This document shows positions 1 through 12,600 of a DNA stretch of 64,000 nt, piece after piece. The translations under genes and the position numbers were made by a program. Each line of letters opens with the position of its first letter. Positions within the stretch are counted from its first letter, which is position 1. The notes beneath the pieces were generated by a model. That model was given only the letters and a program-made list of their open reading frames with translations, had not been told where the DNA came from and searched no databases. The DNA lies in assembly GCF_003073045.1 (NCBI RefSeq), contig NC_037594.1, forward strand, positions 34,172,338-34,236,337. The letters are read 5' to 3'. This DNA is from Pomacea canaliculata. Its lineage: Eukaryota > Mollusca > Gastropoda > Architaenioglossa > Ampullariidae.

Positions 1-797
1 TTTTGCGCCACCGGACCGCGTTCTTTGGCACAGCCAGGACCTTGCTTAGGGGGCAGGCAGCCTAGAGCCCCACACTTTTTATTAATAATATTAATATTAA
101 TTTCATATTATGGTGACTAGGCTCCAAATTATTCCCTATGCCTCAGGCCCCGCAAGGGATAAGAGGGAGCTTTGGCACAAGTAACTACCTCGTAAAATCT
201 GACTGAAAAGGGACCCTCTCCCAGATATCTAACATCCCAATCCATTTCACTGTCAAATCACTCGTTGAGTGAAGTACAACACCAACAAGTACGTTTTCCT
301 CTTCCTTTTTAATCTTCTGCGCACACTTACACAAATTCTCTCTCCCTCTTCGCTTTAGACCTGTCTAAAATTTCAACACTAACCCAAAATAAAGAATGTA
401 AAAGAAAATAAAGCCTCTTCTACAGGTAAAGCTTGGAGTATCAAATCCAGTGAAGACAAGTTCATTCATACCCACCGTGGGTACATTTATAATGACTCGT
501 ACTGGTTTCATCGAGATGCAGTTGTTGACTTGTCTTCGTTCCGCTGAATGACAGAGGGAGGGGAAGGCGAGGCAGACGTCAGCAGTTTCTTAGAAAATGC
601 TGACCTGGCGACCCCTCCAAATCACTTCACGCTTGTCCTGTTACTTGGACAAGCACTAACTGTTCTCGAAATTAGAAAAGAAAAAGAAACCAGGTCTCCA
701 CCGTGGGATCAAGAGGTACTTTCTCCTCATGAGCTTTAATTCAGATAAAGAACGCAGTACAGGTCAGTCCATCCTGTTGATAATAGGACTAACATGG

Positions 798-918
798 CAA
801 GCCTCCATGTACAGAAACAGAAGTTTATTACACATTTAGCCGTTGTATACACGTGGACAAGCCTGTATACAAGTAAACAGAAGTTGAAATACGCATTTAC
901 CCATCGTATACGCATGGA
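798..918. repeat. Diverged two-copy tandem duplication, unit 60-61 bp
   Basis: The segments 798-857 and 858-918 align end to end. Both begin CAAGCCT, share AAACAGAAGTT in the middle, continue with a CATTTA-containing stretch and a GTATAC, and end in TGGA. Divergence of roughly a quarter of positions suggests an old duplication. No coding meaning is apparent. Confidence 0.6.
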
Positions 919-1743
919 CCACCCTTCCAAACTGTTTTGCCATATTTTGTTCCGCTTACTTTTGATTTGTACAAAAGATTTTGCAGAAATTATCTGCTGT
1001 TCAGCTGACAAGAATCCCAACCGAGTGATGTGCAATGGGAAATCAGTCAACATTGAGCAGCCACACTTGCACAATCTCCATTACACATGTGTGTGCATGT
1101 ATGTCGATAATCTGAAAATATTCTGTCAAGCGTGACCGTTATTAAGAAACACTTCACTGCCATTGTCATGCGGTCCATCCGGATGAACTGAGCGAAACTG
1201 TCCTCGTTAAAATCCTTCTGACTGGTCAGTGTTCAATGGGTAAAGTACCAGTTATGTTGCACTAGGAAGGACTATGTCAAACGGGTGCATCATTATGTGT
1301 ACTAACTGACAATGGTGGAACAAGCTGAATAAAAAAAAAACGGTCCTGGATGGAGGATATAGAACGATAGTACACACTTTCCAAGCGTTGCTGTTGTTCC
1401 GCATCCTGCCAGTGATCTTCTTTGTTCTATGTGTCAGCAATTTGTTTGCCGCGCGAGCGAAACAGATGGATTTCAAACGAAAAGTGTAACTTCCGTTAAC
1501 AGGAACTCTCAGACTAAATACTTAATTTTCCACATGACTTTGACCAATGAAGAAAAAAATAGTCTGAACTTCTGCGAAAGAAAGAAAAGGAGGAGGAGTT
1601 ATGTACATGTATGCTTTCTGGAGGCTTATCGCATGATCACGAGCAGTGACTACCCAGAAAACACCGCGAGCAGTGGTGGCAGATGATTGATCGTACTGCA
1701 AGGTGATGACAAGAGCGCGCTGTAAGGTCGCCGTGTGTAGCAA

Positions 1744-1755
1744 TGCGCATGCGCG
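1744..1755. promoter_or_regulatory. NRF1-like palindrome
   Basis: TGCGCATGCGCG differs by one terminal base from the palindromic NRF1 consensus TGCGCATGCGCA. No start site or gene is evident beside it, so function is unproven. Confidence 0.3.
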
Positions 1756-1894
1756 TGCATGATGACCTCATCTGATGATGCATACGTGGGAGTGTGCAAA
1801 CCTTCCTCTAATGCCAGATTTTGCCGGGGCAACGATATTCACTAATTTCAACAGTAAATACTAATTTAGAAGAAGAAAACATAGGTAAAGGGTT

Positions 1895-2060
1895 CTTAGC
1901 CGACTGTCTACCCAAAGTTAGCCGAGTCTAGATGTGGAGAGCGGAACCCGCCTCTCATTGTGCTACTTGTTACCTTACCTATTAAACCGGGTATCCATTT
2001 GCTGGGTGGGCTGGGTAGTTTGGGGACGTTTTCTAATCACAGCCCAAGGTGACAATTAAA
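1895..2060. repeat. Possible SINE-like dispersed repeat
   Basis: The phrase CATTTGCTGGGT at about 1995 recurs at about 49585 in similar context: a preceding TAAACC or TAAGCC-like stretch, then GGCTGGG or GGCAGGGG. A short inverted pair (GAGAGCGG and CCGCCTCTC, about 1938-1958) precedes it. Recurrence suggests a dispersed repeat, but ends and family are unknown. Confidence 0.3.
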
Positions 2061-2417
2061 TTGGAGACATTCTACGAAGTCCAGCCAGAGTTACCAGTGC
2101 AATAATAACACCTAAAATCACCCTTATTGCAGGTGTACTCACTGCCATTCAATAGTAGAACAGTGAAAGGAATAAAGAAACACACCACAGGATGTTGGAA
2201 AGTTAGAGAAAAGTAGTTCACACAAGCACCTGAGAATAGAAAAGAAATAAAGCCAGTCGAGCACACAGAGATGTAGGGTAAAACTCGCAGTCAGTTATTC
2301 ACACTCCAGTTACATTCGCCAAAACTATTCAGGGAAGAAATGTGTGCAATGTGCAAGTGTGGTCTGGTCATAATAATGGCTTTGATTGCAGACTCTGGAA
2401 GAATGCTGTAGAGGACA

Positions 2418-2702
2418 GGGCCGCCGAGAGCCAGCCCGGACCCCGGGACAGACCTCTCCGGGCCCCTTGTACTTGTAACCGTAAATTATTTTCCCAGTAT
2501 ATAATGTATGTTTACAATTCTACAGACTTGAAACTCAACTTCTGCATGTGTAATGCTTGGGTGTTCTGTCCTTAGACCTTTCTTTAAAAGAAAAAGAAAA
2601 GGAGAAGAAGAAAAAAAAAATCCACTGACCAAGGCCGGGCCCCCTTGACAGCCGCGGGCCCGGGTACACCAGACCCTCCTGTCCCCCCCTCTCGTCAGGC
2701 CT
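2418..2702. mobile_element. Candidate MITE with imperfect GC-rich inverted ends
   Basis: Two GC-rich ends bracket an AT-rich centre. The left end reads GGGCCGCCGAGAG. The right end, read on the minus strand, begins GGCCTGACGAGAG, giving imperfect terminal inverted repeats. Inside each end is a CCCGG-rich palindromic stretch (about 2435-2447 and 2654-2666). No target duplication was identified with confidence, so the class is uncertain. Confidence 0.35.
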
Positions 2703-4006
2703 GGTAGAGGAGAGAAGCAGTGGCTCGTAGAAATAGTCTGGCAGGAAGCAGAGAGGAAATGAAAACTATCTATACTTCAATACGGGTGGGAACTGGTAGT
2801 CAGTGGCAGGCACTAATGAGTGGGTGTCCCTAATTCTCGTCCAAGTAATTGGAGAAGTTAAGAAGTATGTGGTCTGAGAGATTACAACTTGCTGCTTACT
2901 TCCGCAGTCATCTTACATTCTGCACCAACTCGCTGTCCCTACAACCCATGGAAGCTTTGCACTCTGTCTGAAGCCTTGGGGAATGTGCAGGAAGTTATCA
3001 GGCCGTGATAACCAGGAGTAATTATTAAACCCTCGCCCACGTTAACGGGACCACGAAATGAAGAGGAAATTGCTTTTTAAAACTGCCTGGCGACCTCTCG
3101 TGTGTATGGTGACCTTATAAGGAAATGCTGACTAATTTAAAAAAAAGAAAGGATAGTCCACCCGAAAATTTATGCTGCAGTTATTTATAATAATAACAGT
3201 ATTCGTATGACATGCTTCTCCACACAGAAGTGAGCTCAATGCTCTTTACAAGATGTCAGAGGCAGCGAGGAGAAGTGCAACACAATCAGCCACACATACA
3301 AACACATATGCACAGTTAATATTGGTAGGAACATGACATAGTGATGTCTTTGTGTCTGTGTCCACATGGGAACTGATCTTACCCTTATGATTTGAAACTA
3401 ATAATAATAATCATAATAAAATAATAAGAACAACAGCAATCGCAAAATCAAAATGTTAAACTGCTACCAGCAGCAGTAACAGGCTAGTACATCGAAGGAT
3501 CTCAGTGATGTCTTTTCTCGCTTTACACAGTGAATAGTGTTATTGAAATAATATCTATAACAACGGCATACAACACAATAATGCAAACCCACAATTTCAA
3601 TAATATGCTAGACAATTATTCCCCATCATTTTTTTTATTAATTTTCCCCCAGCAACTTCCGAACACGGATTTTTAGACAAGGTATTCTCCATGTTGCTAA
3701 CAACAACTTCATCAAGCCGAAGCAAGCTCCCAAAATTCCACAGCATCTTACGGGGGACCAACATCCTGCGCCGTTATGTGCTGAAGTGAGGGAAGTGCTA
3801 GCTAAGAGTAAACAAACTTTTCTATGTACTATACATCAATTTTGTTTTCGATGTGACCTGGTAGTTTCGTTACAGTTAAGCGCACTCTGACAGTCTGTGC
3901 CGCGAACGACCGCTAGAAGGTTCAAGTAAACGCCAGTAGACAAAAACGTATCGAAAGTAAAGGCATTCCGCGAAGCAATCTATTTTTAGCTCGGCGGGGA
4001 CCTTAT

Positions 4007-4017
4007 GGGGTTTCCCC
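4007..4017. promoter_or_regulatory. NF-kappaB-like site upstream of the IAP gene
   Basis: GGGGTTTCCCC fits the kappaB consensus GGGRNNYYCC on both strands. It lies about 40 bp upstream of a TATA box and 120 bp upstream of the IAP start codon. IAP genes are well-known NF-kappaB targets in animals, so the placement is meaningful. Binding here is inference. Confidence 0.5.
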
Positions 4018-4058
4018 ACTGCGCTATTAATAACCAGCTTCTCGAGCTTGCGTCGGGT

Positions 4059-4066
4059 TATAAAAG
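4059..4066 (+). promoter_or_regulatory. TATA box of the IAP gene
   Basis: TATAAAAG lies 71 bp upstream of the start codon. A transcription start about 30 bp downstream (near 4090) would give a short 5' leader of about 45-50 nt. Confidence 0.55.
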
Positions 4067-4136
4067 CCGTCGTCGCTGAGTCGAAGCATTTGATCACAAA
4101 CAAACCGATAGTAGAAGACCAAAGAAAAGCGAATCA

Positions 4137-7100
4137 ATGACTGTTTCAAAAAGATTGAAGACGATAATGCAGGATATGCCTGCGCACATCTACAGCATGA
4201 GCGACGATGTTGTCGAAGATTCTTTCGGCGACGGCTTGGGAGGTGAGGAGAGGGATGATGTTTGTGTTGATGCCCCCTGTGAACTACACCGCGAGCAGAC
4301 GAGACTCGACTCCTTCCGGCACTGGCCTGTGTGGGCCCATGCAGATCCCAGGGACCTGGCGAAACATGGCTTCTTCTACCTCAACGTGGACGACCAGGTG
4401 CAGTGTGTCTTCTGTGGACTGTGTGTGGGGGGATGGAAGGAACATCAGGATGTTTACTTTGTGCACTGGTTTAGGGCTCGACATTTCTGCCCCTTGATCA
4501 AAGGAGAGCATGTAAATAACATACCGATAGACAACGAGTATACAACAGCCCGAGGTGAGGATTTACATGTCACAAAGACCGGCACCACGCAGCCACGAGA
4601 CACGTTTCACCTGGACCGGACTGCCACAACATTAATAAGCCCAGACATTCATCGTCATCCTGAGAACAGTGGTTATCGGTGTCCAGCCAACGAAGTGCCA
4701 CACAGAGCAAGTGTTAGCCGCGTGTGGAGTGATATTGTCAAGACTGCTCACTGTCCAAGCATGGCTGCCTTCCAGGCTCGTCTGAACACGTTCACACGGT
4801 GGCCTCTACTGCGACCCACGCCCAGGGAGCTGGCCAGAGCCGGGCTGTACCACTCGCCCTCCGACGATCAGTCGGTCGACTCGGTCAAGTGCTTCTGGTG
4901 CGGCGAGCGGCTGCATCGCTGGCGACCCTCGGATGACGCGCTCGTCGAGCACGCGCGCCTGTCACCTCACTGTCGCTTTGTCAGGCGCGTGCTGGGGGAC
5001 AGGTGTCATGACGACATCGTCAGAGCTGCTCATGGGACTGAGACAACAAGGTAAGGAGACAGCAATGCTTTGTTTACCTTTTATGTTGTGTGTGACTTGG
5101 TTTGCTTTTGTTTTGACAGGTTACTATTGTGTGTTTTGTTTTCTTGTTTTGGTTTAGCTTTGACAGACTAATATCGTGTGTTTTGTTTTATTTTCGTGTT
5201 TTGCTTTTCTTTTGACAGGCTATTATCGTGTTTTGTTTTGTTTTCGTGTTTTGGTTTTGTTTTGACAAACATCGTATGTTTTGTTTTCTTGTTTTGCCTT
5301 TGTTTTGACAGGCTAACATCGTATGTTTTGTTTTGTTTTCTTGTTTTGCATTTGGTTTTGACAGACTAATATCGCGTGGATCGGTTCACTGGTTGGCTGT
5401 AAGATGGATGTAAACATTAATGAAATTAGAGTTCAGAATGAAAAGAAAAGTGTCAAAGGAACTCATTATTTACTGGACTAAACTTACAAAGGTAAATAGT
5501 GCTTAATAATACAAACACTCATACTGAACACGCTTCCTGCTGGTAAACACAGTTTTATTGTTCTAGAAAATGCGTCTATTTATACACTGATGTTGTTATA
5601 TGCGTAAAATTATTCTATTCACATTGCATCATTTCAATGGAGAAAGCTATAAAAATAATTTCCTGAGCTGTTTACCATCATGAGCAAAATATGTCGGGAC
5701 TGTGCACGGAACAATGACTGCTGTCAGATATGATTAGAACACAGGAAACCATCATCAGAGCAGATTAAATGTTATAAATACATCCTGCGACATTGAGCCA
5801 GCTGACGCCCAACACGAAACCCTCGTTGAGAGGGAAATAAATGTTGTGGCGGGCATTTTTGCTGGGTTTTGTCGATGAAGAGTGAAAAGTCGAGTAAGAA
5901 AACAACTCAGCGCCATGCGGACGAAAATAGGAATCCATTATGGGATTGTATACAATAATGAAGTTAATGACACGCATGCTATGGCTATCCCACGTGATGT
6001 CATGAGATAACTGTTTCAAATGCGAAGTTCGTTGCCGAACGGAAAGAAATCACTTTAGGAAGTGCGTCCGGTTCGAATCCTAGCAGTGTGCTTAGGATGG
6101 GTATATTCACAGATAAGAGATTTTCTATTAGTGTGCATGTACTTGAGGAAGACATCCTGCTGTGTCTGCTTCCTTTTGCGAATGAACAATGCTCAGTTTA
6201 AAACAGTTGCAATGTAATCAAACGCAGAAGCCATGCTGGCGCGCCTTTTCTCGATGACCAACCAAACCTGAATTTTTCCCATAAAAATTTCTTTCTCGCC
6301 TCTTCCGGACATGATAGTCATTTAGTTATTTACGCATCGAGCTGGGAATTATTCATCATGCTTTCCGTAACTGAACACAGATCACCAAAAGAAGTCACTA
6401 CGGTCCTTTTATGGGCAGAAGTAGTCGTAGTCTGTCAAATGTCCGTTGCAACCAGTAGGCCAAACCAGATTTTAGGAACAGTGACCGTCATTTCTTTAAC
6501 TGTTGGTCAACAATTATCAGAAAACATTTAATATACTAGATTGAAATCATAGTTGTCAAGCTTTGTATTGTTGTACAATATTTTTGACAGAATCCTTTTT
6601 TTTTCCACAGACAAACAGGAACTGAACGACTGACCACAGAGTCAACGCCGAGTTCTGAATTAAGCATCAACAGGAGGAAATCATGGGCGGCAGACTGTCT
6701 TCTTCAGATGGGCTTCCCTGCTGATGTGGTCATAGACCTTGTCTCACAGTACCCACTGGAGCTTAATGTGAACACCCTGTGCAGCCTCGTTCTTCAGATG
6801 ACGGAGGGCGACGAGAACTCCTCGCCATCAGAGGTACGCGAGCCGCAGTTGCATCCGGGCACCAGTCAAGGACCAGCTTCGACGACGCAAACGCCATCTA
6901 GCGAAAAGACGACACTGAGGAGGGAGGAAAGGACCCCACTGGCGCCCTCAGCTCTCCCGGGTGTGGGTGTGGGGCGACTGACCAACGACAAGGTTACATG
7001 CAAAGTGTGCGCCGAGGCTGAGGTGAGGGTGACTTTTGTTCCTTGCGGTCACCTCATTACCTGCTGGCAGTGCTCTCAGAAGGTCTCTCTTTGCCCCATC

Positions 7101-7145
7101 TGCTCCGCCTTCATTGCCGACAGGGTCGTGACCTATCTGTCGTGA
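4137..7145 (+). CDS. Inhibitor of apoptosis protein: two BIR domains, UBA-like region, C-terminal RING
   Basis: Two coding exons, 4137-5050 and 6611-7145, join in phase 2 at AG|GTAAGG and CCACAG|A to give 482 residues. BIR1 has zinc ligands C90, C93, H110, C118 (CX2CX16HX7C). BIR2 has C252, C255, H272, C279 (CX2CX16HX6C). Residues 330-370 look like a UBA domain, with Met-Gly-Phe at 338-340. The RING at 433-482 shows C435, C438, C450, H452, C456, C459, C466 and C469, and ends in the usual Tyr-Leu-Ser. The architecture matches the BIRC2/3/7 group: caspase or IBM-peptide binding through BIRs and ubiquitin ligation through the RING, in the cytosol. No CARD is present. The start is the first in-frame ATG after the TATA box. 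ATTAAA at 7494-7499 is a possible poly(A) signal. Which vertebrate BIRC it matches cannot be decided by eye. Confidence 0.93.
5104..5375. repeat. Minisatellite in the IAP intron, about five copies of a 45-60-bp unit
   Basis: The unit consists of TTTTGACAGRCTAAYATCGT followed by a T-rich TTTTGTTTTCTTG stretch. It repeats about five times just after the donor site, with length variation between copies. It carries repeated TTTTGACAG, which resembles a splice acceptor. Confidence 0.75.
6070..6080 (+). repeat. Isolated Pol III B-box, possible SINE remnant
   Basis: GGTTCGAATCC is an exact tRNA B-box in the IAP intron. No tRNA cloverleaf or A-box is visible at the right distance upstream, so this is either a decayed tRNA-derived SINE or chance. 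Confidence 0.3.
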
Positions 7146-9693
7146 CCTCTTACACTACAGTAACAAAGAAAATAATACGTCCATATGTTGCAACTTTCAT
7201 ATTTGCTTCAACCAACTCAGAAGCCAGTTCCTGGATGTCGGTTGAAAACCAAGCATCAAGTCAGAGCATCGGTATTTCATTGCTACAAGAATCTTTCCTG
7301 CTTGGTTTGAAACTGGTGATGGCTTGAAACGGTTGGACAGGGTTATCTTCTCTCACATCGTGAACATGCGAACAAATCAAGAGCACAAACACAGCTTGAA
7401 CTGATGAATTATTGATGGTTGTAACTTAATTCTTTCATAAAAGAATAATGCTTTAACTTTACAAAGCCTACATATATATGTGTGTTACATATCATTAAAT
7501 ACACGAGTGTACATAATTATAATTTAACAGTTGGCAATATCGTTGTATATTAACAGTGGAAAATAATTCATGAGCACATCTGCTACTCTACAATTTTGTT
7601 TACAGACGTTTGTTTACATGACAATATTTATAAATCGACACGCTTTTGTGTTACCCTTTGATGATATTATCTTTACCAGTAACAAGTCTTTACTGTTCAA
7701 ACTCTTTGGCTGAAAGTATCAAAGGCAGCTGTGTGCATCGACTATTTATTATGAAAAATATATTGTTTACATTGAATCTAACAAAGCCGATTCTTTTTTG
7801 TGGTTTACAGAATTAAAATATTAATTGATGACAATGATAAACGGAGCAGTCTTTGGATAAATGTGGAGAGAGAGAGAATAACATAAATGATAGACATACA
7901 GCTTTGACACTATTTTGTGATGTAATATACTCACTGGAGTTCGACACGCGTTCGACACGAGTTCGACAAAGCTGGTCCCTGTAACACGGTTTTATTTAAA
8001 CACGGAAACTAATATAAACGAGTCGTCTGCTTTAAAAATAACTGCCTAAAAATTTGCTTCAAGGTGATGCTAGACATCAGTATCTCATTCATGTTAGGCT
8101 GCTAGGAAAAAAACTACAGGTCTCTTTATTATTGTGTTAGGATCTCTTGATTCTCGCACATTATCGTGTTTGTGTGTGTGTGAGTGAGAGTGAGAGAGAG
8201 ATTAAGAGAGAGAGAAAGCCGGGTTTCGCCTGATTAGCAGTTGTCAGAAATGACCATACGCACATCCTGTTCCGTGTTCTGGAACAAACTGCTTATGCCA
8301 GGAAACAAGGCATAGCATTGTAAAATAACATCAGATACGACGATATTTATCCCAGAGATTAATTTCAAACAAGTATGAAACACAGCTGTGGACATTTATG
8401 GAGGTATGTCCAATGGGGGTAATTGTGAAGAAATTGGGAGGAGTTGAGGATCGCGAGAACACGTCCTTTCTCGAACAGTTCCCGTATTATGCTGCACTGT
8501 TTTCTGTCAGAAGCAGAAGCCTCCACCACCTGCTTTACCGGTGATTAAGGCAGATCCACCTGATCTGAATGGGACATAGAAGCAGGCGGTTTCTAATTAA
8601 AGGTCCCTTTTATTCGGATAGTTTACAGAAAATGCCAGCAAACAAGTATCTTTATAAAATCGCAAATCCACGCCTGGAGCTCGTCCGTCTTGTTGTAAAG
8701 CGACTGGACTTTAAAAAACAGGATGGGAGGGTCCTAGAGTCGATCATGAAGACAAAACTCCTTGAGTCACCCTGCATCTGCCTTTCTTCTTTAAAAGGTC
8801 CACTCCTTCACATCAGTCATCCAGTTTTTCTACTGCTTTCCTGGTCGTCGGCCGCCTTCATCGCAACTTTGGAGAAGTGTCTTCGGCAAGGTAACATATT
8901 ACAAGACATGATCAAACAACACTAGCTTCTGCCTATTGACGGTGCCAAGCAGAAGCATCTGGAGATGTACCAAGCAGGTGACTAGGCTGTGGACAAAGTC
9001 GTTTGTCTTCTTCTCTATTTAGGAGATCCGAACAGAACTGAATGGTTTTTGTGCTTTTCAGAGACGACATATAAATTGCTGGCGGTCGATCTGTATGTGT
9101 GAGAGAGAAATAATGATCGACATACATGTTTGATATTATTATAAGATCTAACTAAATGGTCACTAGACATAAGTCTATCGTACATATTCAGCGATTTTAA
9201 TTAAGCGGCGCAAACCTAACAAAGAAATAGAGAAACTATAGACTTTGTCACTTACCAAACTTCATGATCAGTTTATCCTCGAAAGAAGCTCTGATACTTT
9301 CAAAACTTCTAAAATTAACGGATCTTTTGTTGGGGTTAATCTTTCACAGTTTTCAAACATATTTATCCTCCCTCCTTCTCTCGCTCGGAGCAATGTGAGT
9401 TCCACCTAATATAACAGAATATAACACAAGGCAAAGCAACTTGCCAGAAGCAAAACACGGTAAAGCGGATCTCCTGGTCATCGCAGGTGTATTGTACGAT
9501 GTAACGGTTATTTCCGCATCAGCAGGTAGATTAACAAACAGCCAGTAGCCTGTACTGTTGGATTACCTTCCCCGCAGGTTGCTGCTAATCAGCTTAACCA
9601 CCCATCGCCATTAGCTAAGCGGAAGAGGTCGCCACAGAGCACTGAGTACTCAAGTTGAATCTTCTTTTGCTCGTCATCTCTGTAGCTGTCAAG
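7146..9693. other. IAP 3' region and intergenic DNA, no further gene seen
   Basis: AT-rich sequence holding the probable IAP 3' untranslated region. It includes a threefold 11-bp direct repeat (GTTCGACACGN) at 7939-7971 and a GT/GA microsatellite at 8166-8216. A 118-codon open frame at 8569-8925 has no recognisable motif and no splice context, so I do not call it a gene. Confidence 0.5.
8166..8216. repeat. GT/GA microsatellite
   Basis: A TG run passes into GAGTGAGAG and GAGA repeats, interrupted once by ATTAAGA. Confidence 0.8.
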
Positions 9694-12600
9694 ATGTCTT
9701 CAATGGTAAGCACGAGACTTTTTTCTTATACACCTCAATTCTGTGTGTGAATTGTGTGTGTGTGAGAGAGAGAGAGTGAGAAAACGAACGAAAAAAAAAA
9801 ATTGTCTTGAAACTGAGGGCATCGATAAAGTCCTGGATCGTCCAAAGAGCTTTAAAAATACATGAATAATCCATACTTTTGCTCGTCAGGTCTCTAAAGG
9901 CAGATGAAAATGATAACCTAGTAGTAAAAAAAATAGTATTTATATATTCAAAAGATATACAAAACAAATACTGTACAAAAGATCTGACTACTGGCCATTC
10001 TCTCGCAGTGTGTACATTGCCCTAAGGGAATAACAGAAAAAGATCTGAAAACTTTCTTCACGAAAGTTCTCAACAGGAGCTCGGAACTGGAATTGAACGC
10101 TGGTCTGCAGCTGCTCCGGCGCTACACAGACGCCACCTTGCGGGATGCCAAGCTCAGGATTATCGGTCCTTGGGGAGAAGTGTGCTTCGTTGCCGGGACT
10201 GGAAAAAATAGCCTCTGCATCAAAGTTGAGTCGTCTGTGGTGAGTACACAAACTGTCTTCTGCTGACAGCTTAGTACCAACAAATACCATAGTTGCAAAG
10301 TCATAAATATCATAATCATAATTACAATTGCATAAAAATATTGTGCATTTAACAGTTTCCATCATGATCGTCATATCGTCTAAGCTACTTTATATACCTT
10401 TATATATATATATTTCAGTATCCTCTCAGAGGTAGTCTGCAGAATCTGTTCCTGGGATTCTTTCGGCTGTTTGTTGCAATGGCAGCGCTACTTCAAGGGG
10501 CTTCTGTAGTCCTGACAGTTAAAGAAAGGTCCACCTTTTCCTTTAGGGGAATGTCACAGTCGGATGTCTTCTTGCATTTGTTGTATTTCATGTAAGTAAC
10601 ACCAGGAAAGTTTAAAAATTACATTTTGTAATCAGCATGAAAGTTTGTGTGAAATGTGAACTAGGGAATGTCAGTGTAGTCCACGAACAGAAGAATACTT
10701 TAACTAGTAAACTGTAAGCGTTTTGTTAAGAAATGTCAAGGTAGCAGGTAGAAACCAACTAATTAGCCGTATGACACATATCGTCCTAAGCAGGTAAACA
10801 GCTGTAAAGATACCCCCAATATTCATTTTCTGGCTTGATTCTGTACACCAGTCAATGCATGAATTGATGTTTTCTTGACTTTAAACAACAAAAACAAAAA
10901 AAAAAATAAATAAAAAACCAACGGTAAGAGAAGAACAAAGTGTCTATCTTTATCTAATTTCGAAGTGCTACCTTTCAGCATAATGTTGAGCTTGCAATTA
11001 AAATGTCTTTAGTTATGTATAAAAAATTCTTCGTCACCCACAACAGGTACCTGCTGCTGCGCCTGAGTGTGGCCCTTGTTGTTGTCATGGACACCATGAA
11101 CGGCTCGCAGATACTGTTAGGGACTTGGCCGGAGTATGACAAAGAGGAAGGAAAAGAACTCGACAAAAGTTTGAGAAACCATGTGGGAGGTAAACCAATG
11201 GAAGAGGGTGGTGAAGAGTGCACTCAGGGAGTAAAGAAACAGCTGGAAAGCATCGCATCCCGGAGTTCATTAGAAAAGACGACGAGGAGCCAGCAAAACG
11301 GCGACAACCTACCAACCACCAGTGGCGACTTCTTGGTGGACTCAGACGTCGTTAACGATGGAATCGCACGTTGTCGGACATCGTCCGGTGGACAGCGTGG
11401 ACAAGACGGCCAAGCCTTGTCGACACTGCTCCCACCAGGCGTCAGATGGTTGTCTCGCGCAGGGCTCTATCTCACGCTCGCCTCCTCTGGTTCCGGAACA
11501 AAGAGGGCACAAGGGGCTGTGGCAGGTCCACTGCCGATCTTTGGACACTGCGTCGTCAGCATCGCGCTTGATTATTCAGGTACCACTCAGGAAACCAAAC
11601 ATCCCAGATCATCGATGAGCTCTTGAGATGATTCTTCCTATGTCCCATTCCTACTCATTCTTTACGACCGCGGTTCTCAAACAGTGGGGCGCGCCCCCCT
11701 TGGGGGGCGAAGGTGGTCATTTTTTTTTTAAGTTTCTTATACCGGTATTAGTGAAATTAGCTTACATTGCCGGCTAAGGGGGGCGCGTGGACGTACTTTT
11801 GTTCGTCAAGGGGGGCGTCACAAGTAAAAGGTTGAGAACCGCTGCTTTACTATTTACTACTTTTGGTTTCTGTTGGTAGGGTTTTCCCAGACGGTAGCTT
11901 AGTATCTCTAAAAAAATTGCTTCTGTATTGTTTCCTTGGGTAGTGATCAGCAATCTCTTAGTACCAATGTCAACACAATATTCCCAAATGAATATTTAAT
12001 GTTTAAATTCAGCATTTGGAACTGGTTTGCAGGCTTCTTCCTGTACACCGCAGGAGTTGTGGCCCTGTTAGCAGCAGGCCTGGGGATCATTTTCCCTCGA
12101 TGGCTGAGGACGCCCTGGGCACGAGATGTGATCCGCCCTGACGGTGACACGAACGACCGTCGCCAGACTGCACTCGACGCACGTGCCTCGCATCTTTGTA
12201 CAGGGTCAGAATCTCTTCGCTAATTGGACCATAATCATCGTTGGTTTCTTTTTTAATTATGATTCAACTTTTTCTGCTGGGGATACAGATGTATAATTCC
12301 ACTCCAATGCCCATAGCAGATAAGCGAAGTTGCATTGTACATATATAGGACCTAACACAAGAGCTTATACGATGGTCTACTGCTTCGTGTGCATGCACAA
12401 ACATATGTGAGTGTGCGTGTTCCATCCTACCAATGTTTCCACCTTTGTGATTTCAGACATTGTAAAACACTGTCCAAAATAGTCTGCCTGCTGATGACGA
12501 TTGTTATTGGAGTGGTGCACGTGCTCAGAATGTCCTCCACGGCGTCCTCAACGTGCTTAACGGCGTCCAGCATCACGTGCCCGCCTGAAAGAAGCAAAGG

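Larger units (their letters stand above)
1..3999. other. Intergenic stretch without a recognisable gene
   Basis: No open frame here resembles a known protein and none is flanked by convincing splice sites. It contains a 60-bp tandem duplication, an NRF1-like palindrome, a SINE-like segment and a GC-rich candidate MITE, listed separately. The rest is AT-rich single-copy-looking sequence with short A or T runs. Confidence 0.6.

Noticed and set aside
8569-8925. 118-codon plus-strand open frame
   Set aside because: No recognisable domain, no promoter or splice context and no supporting exon nearby.
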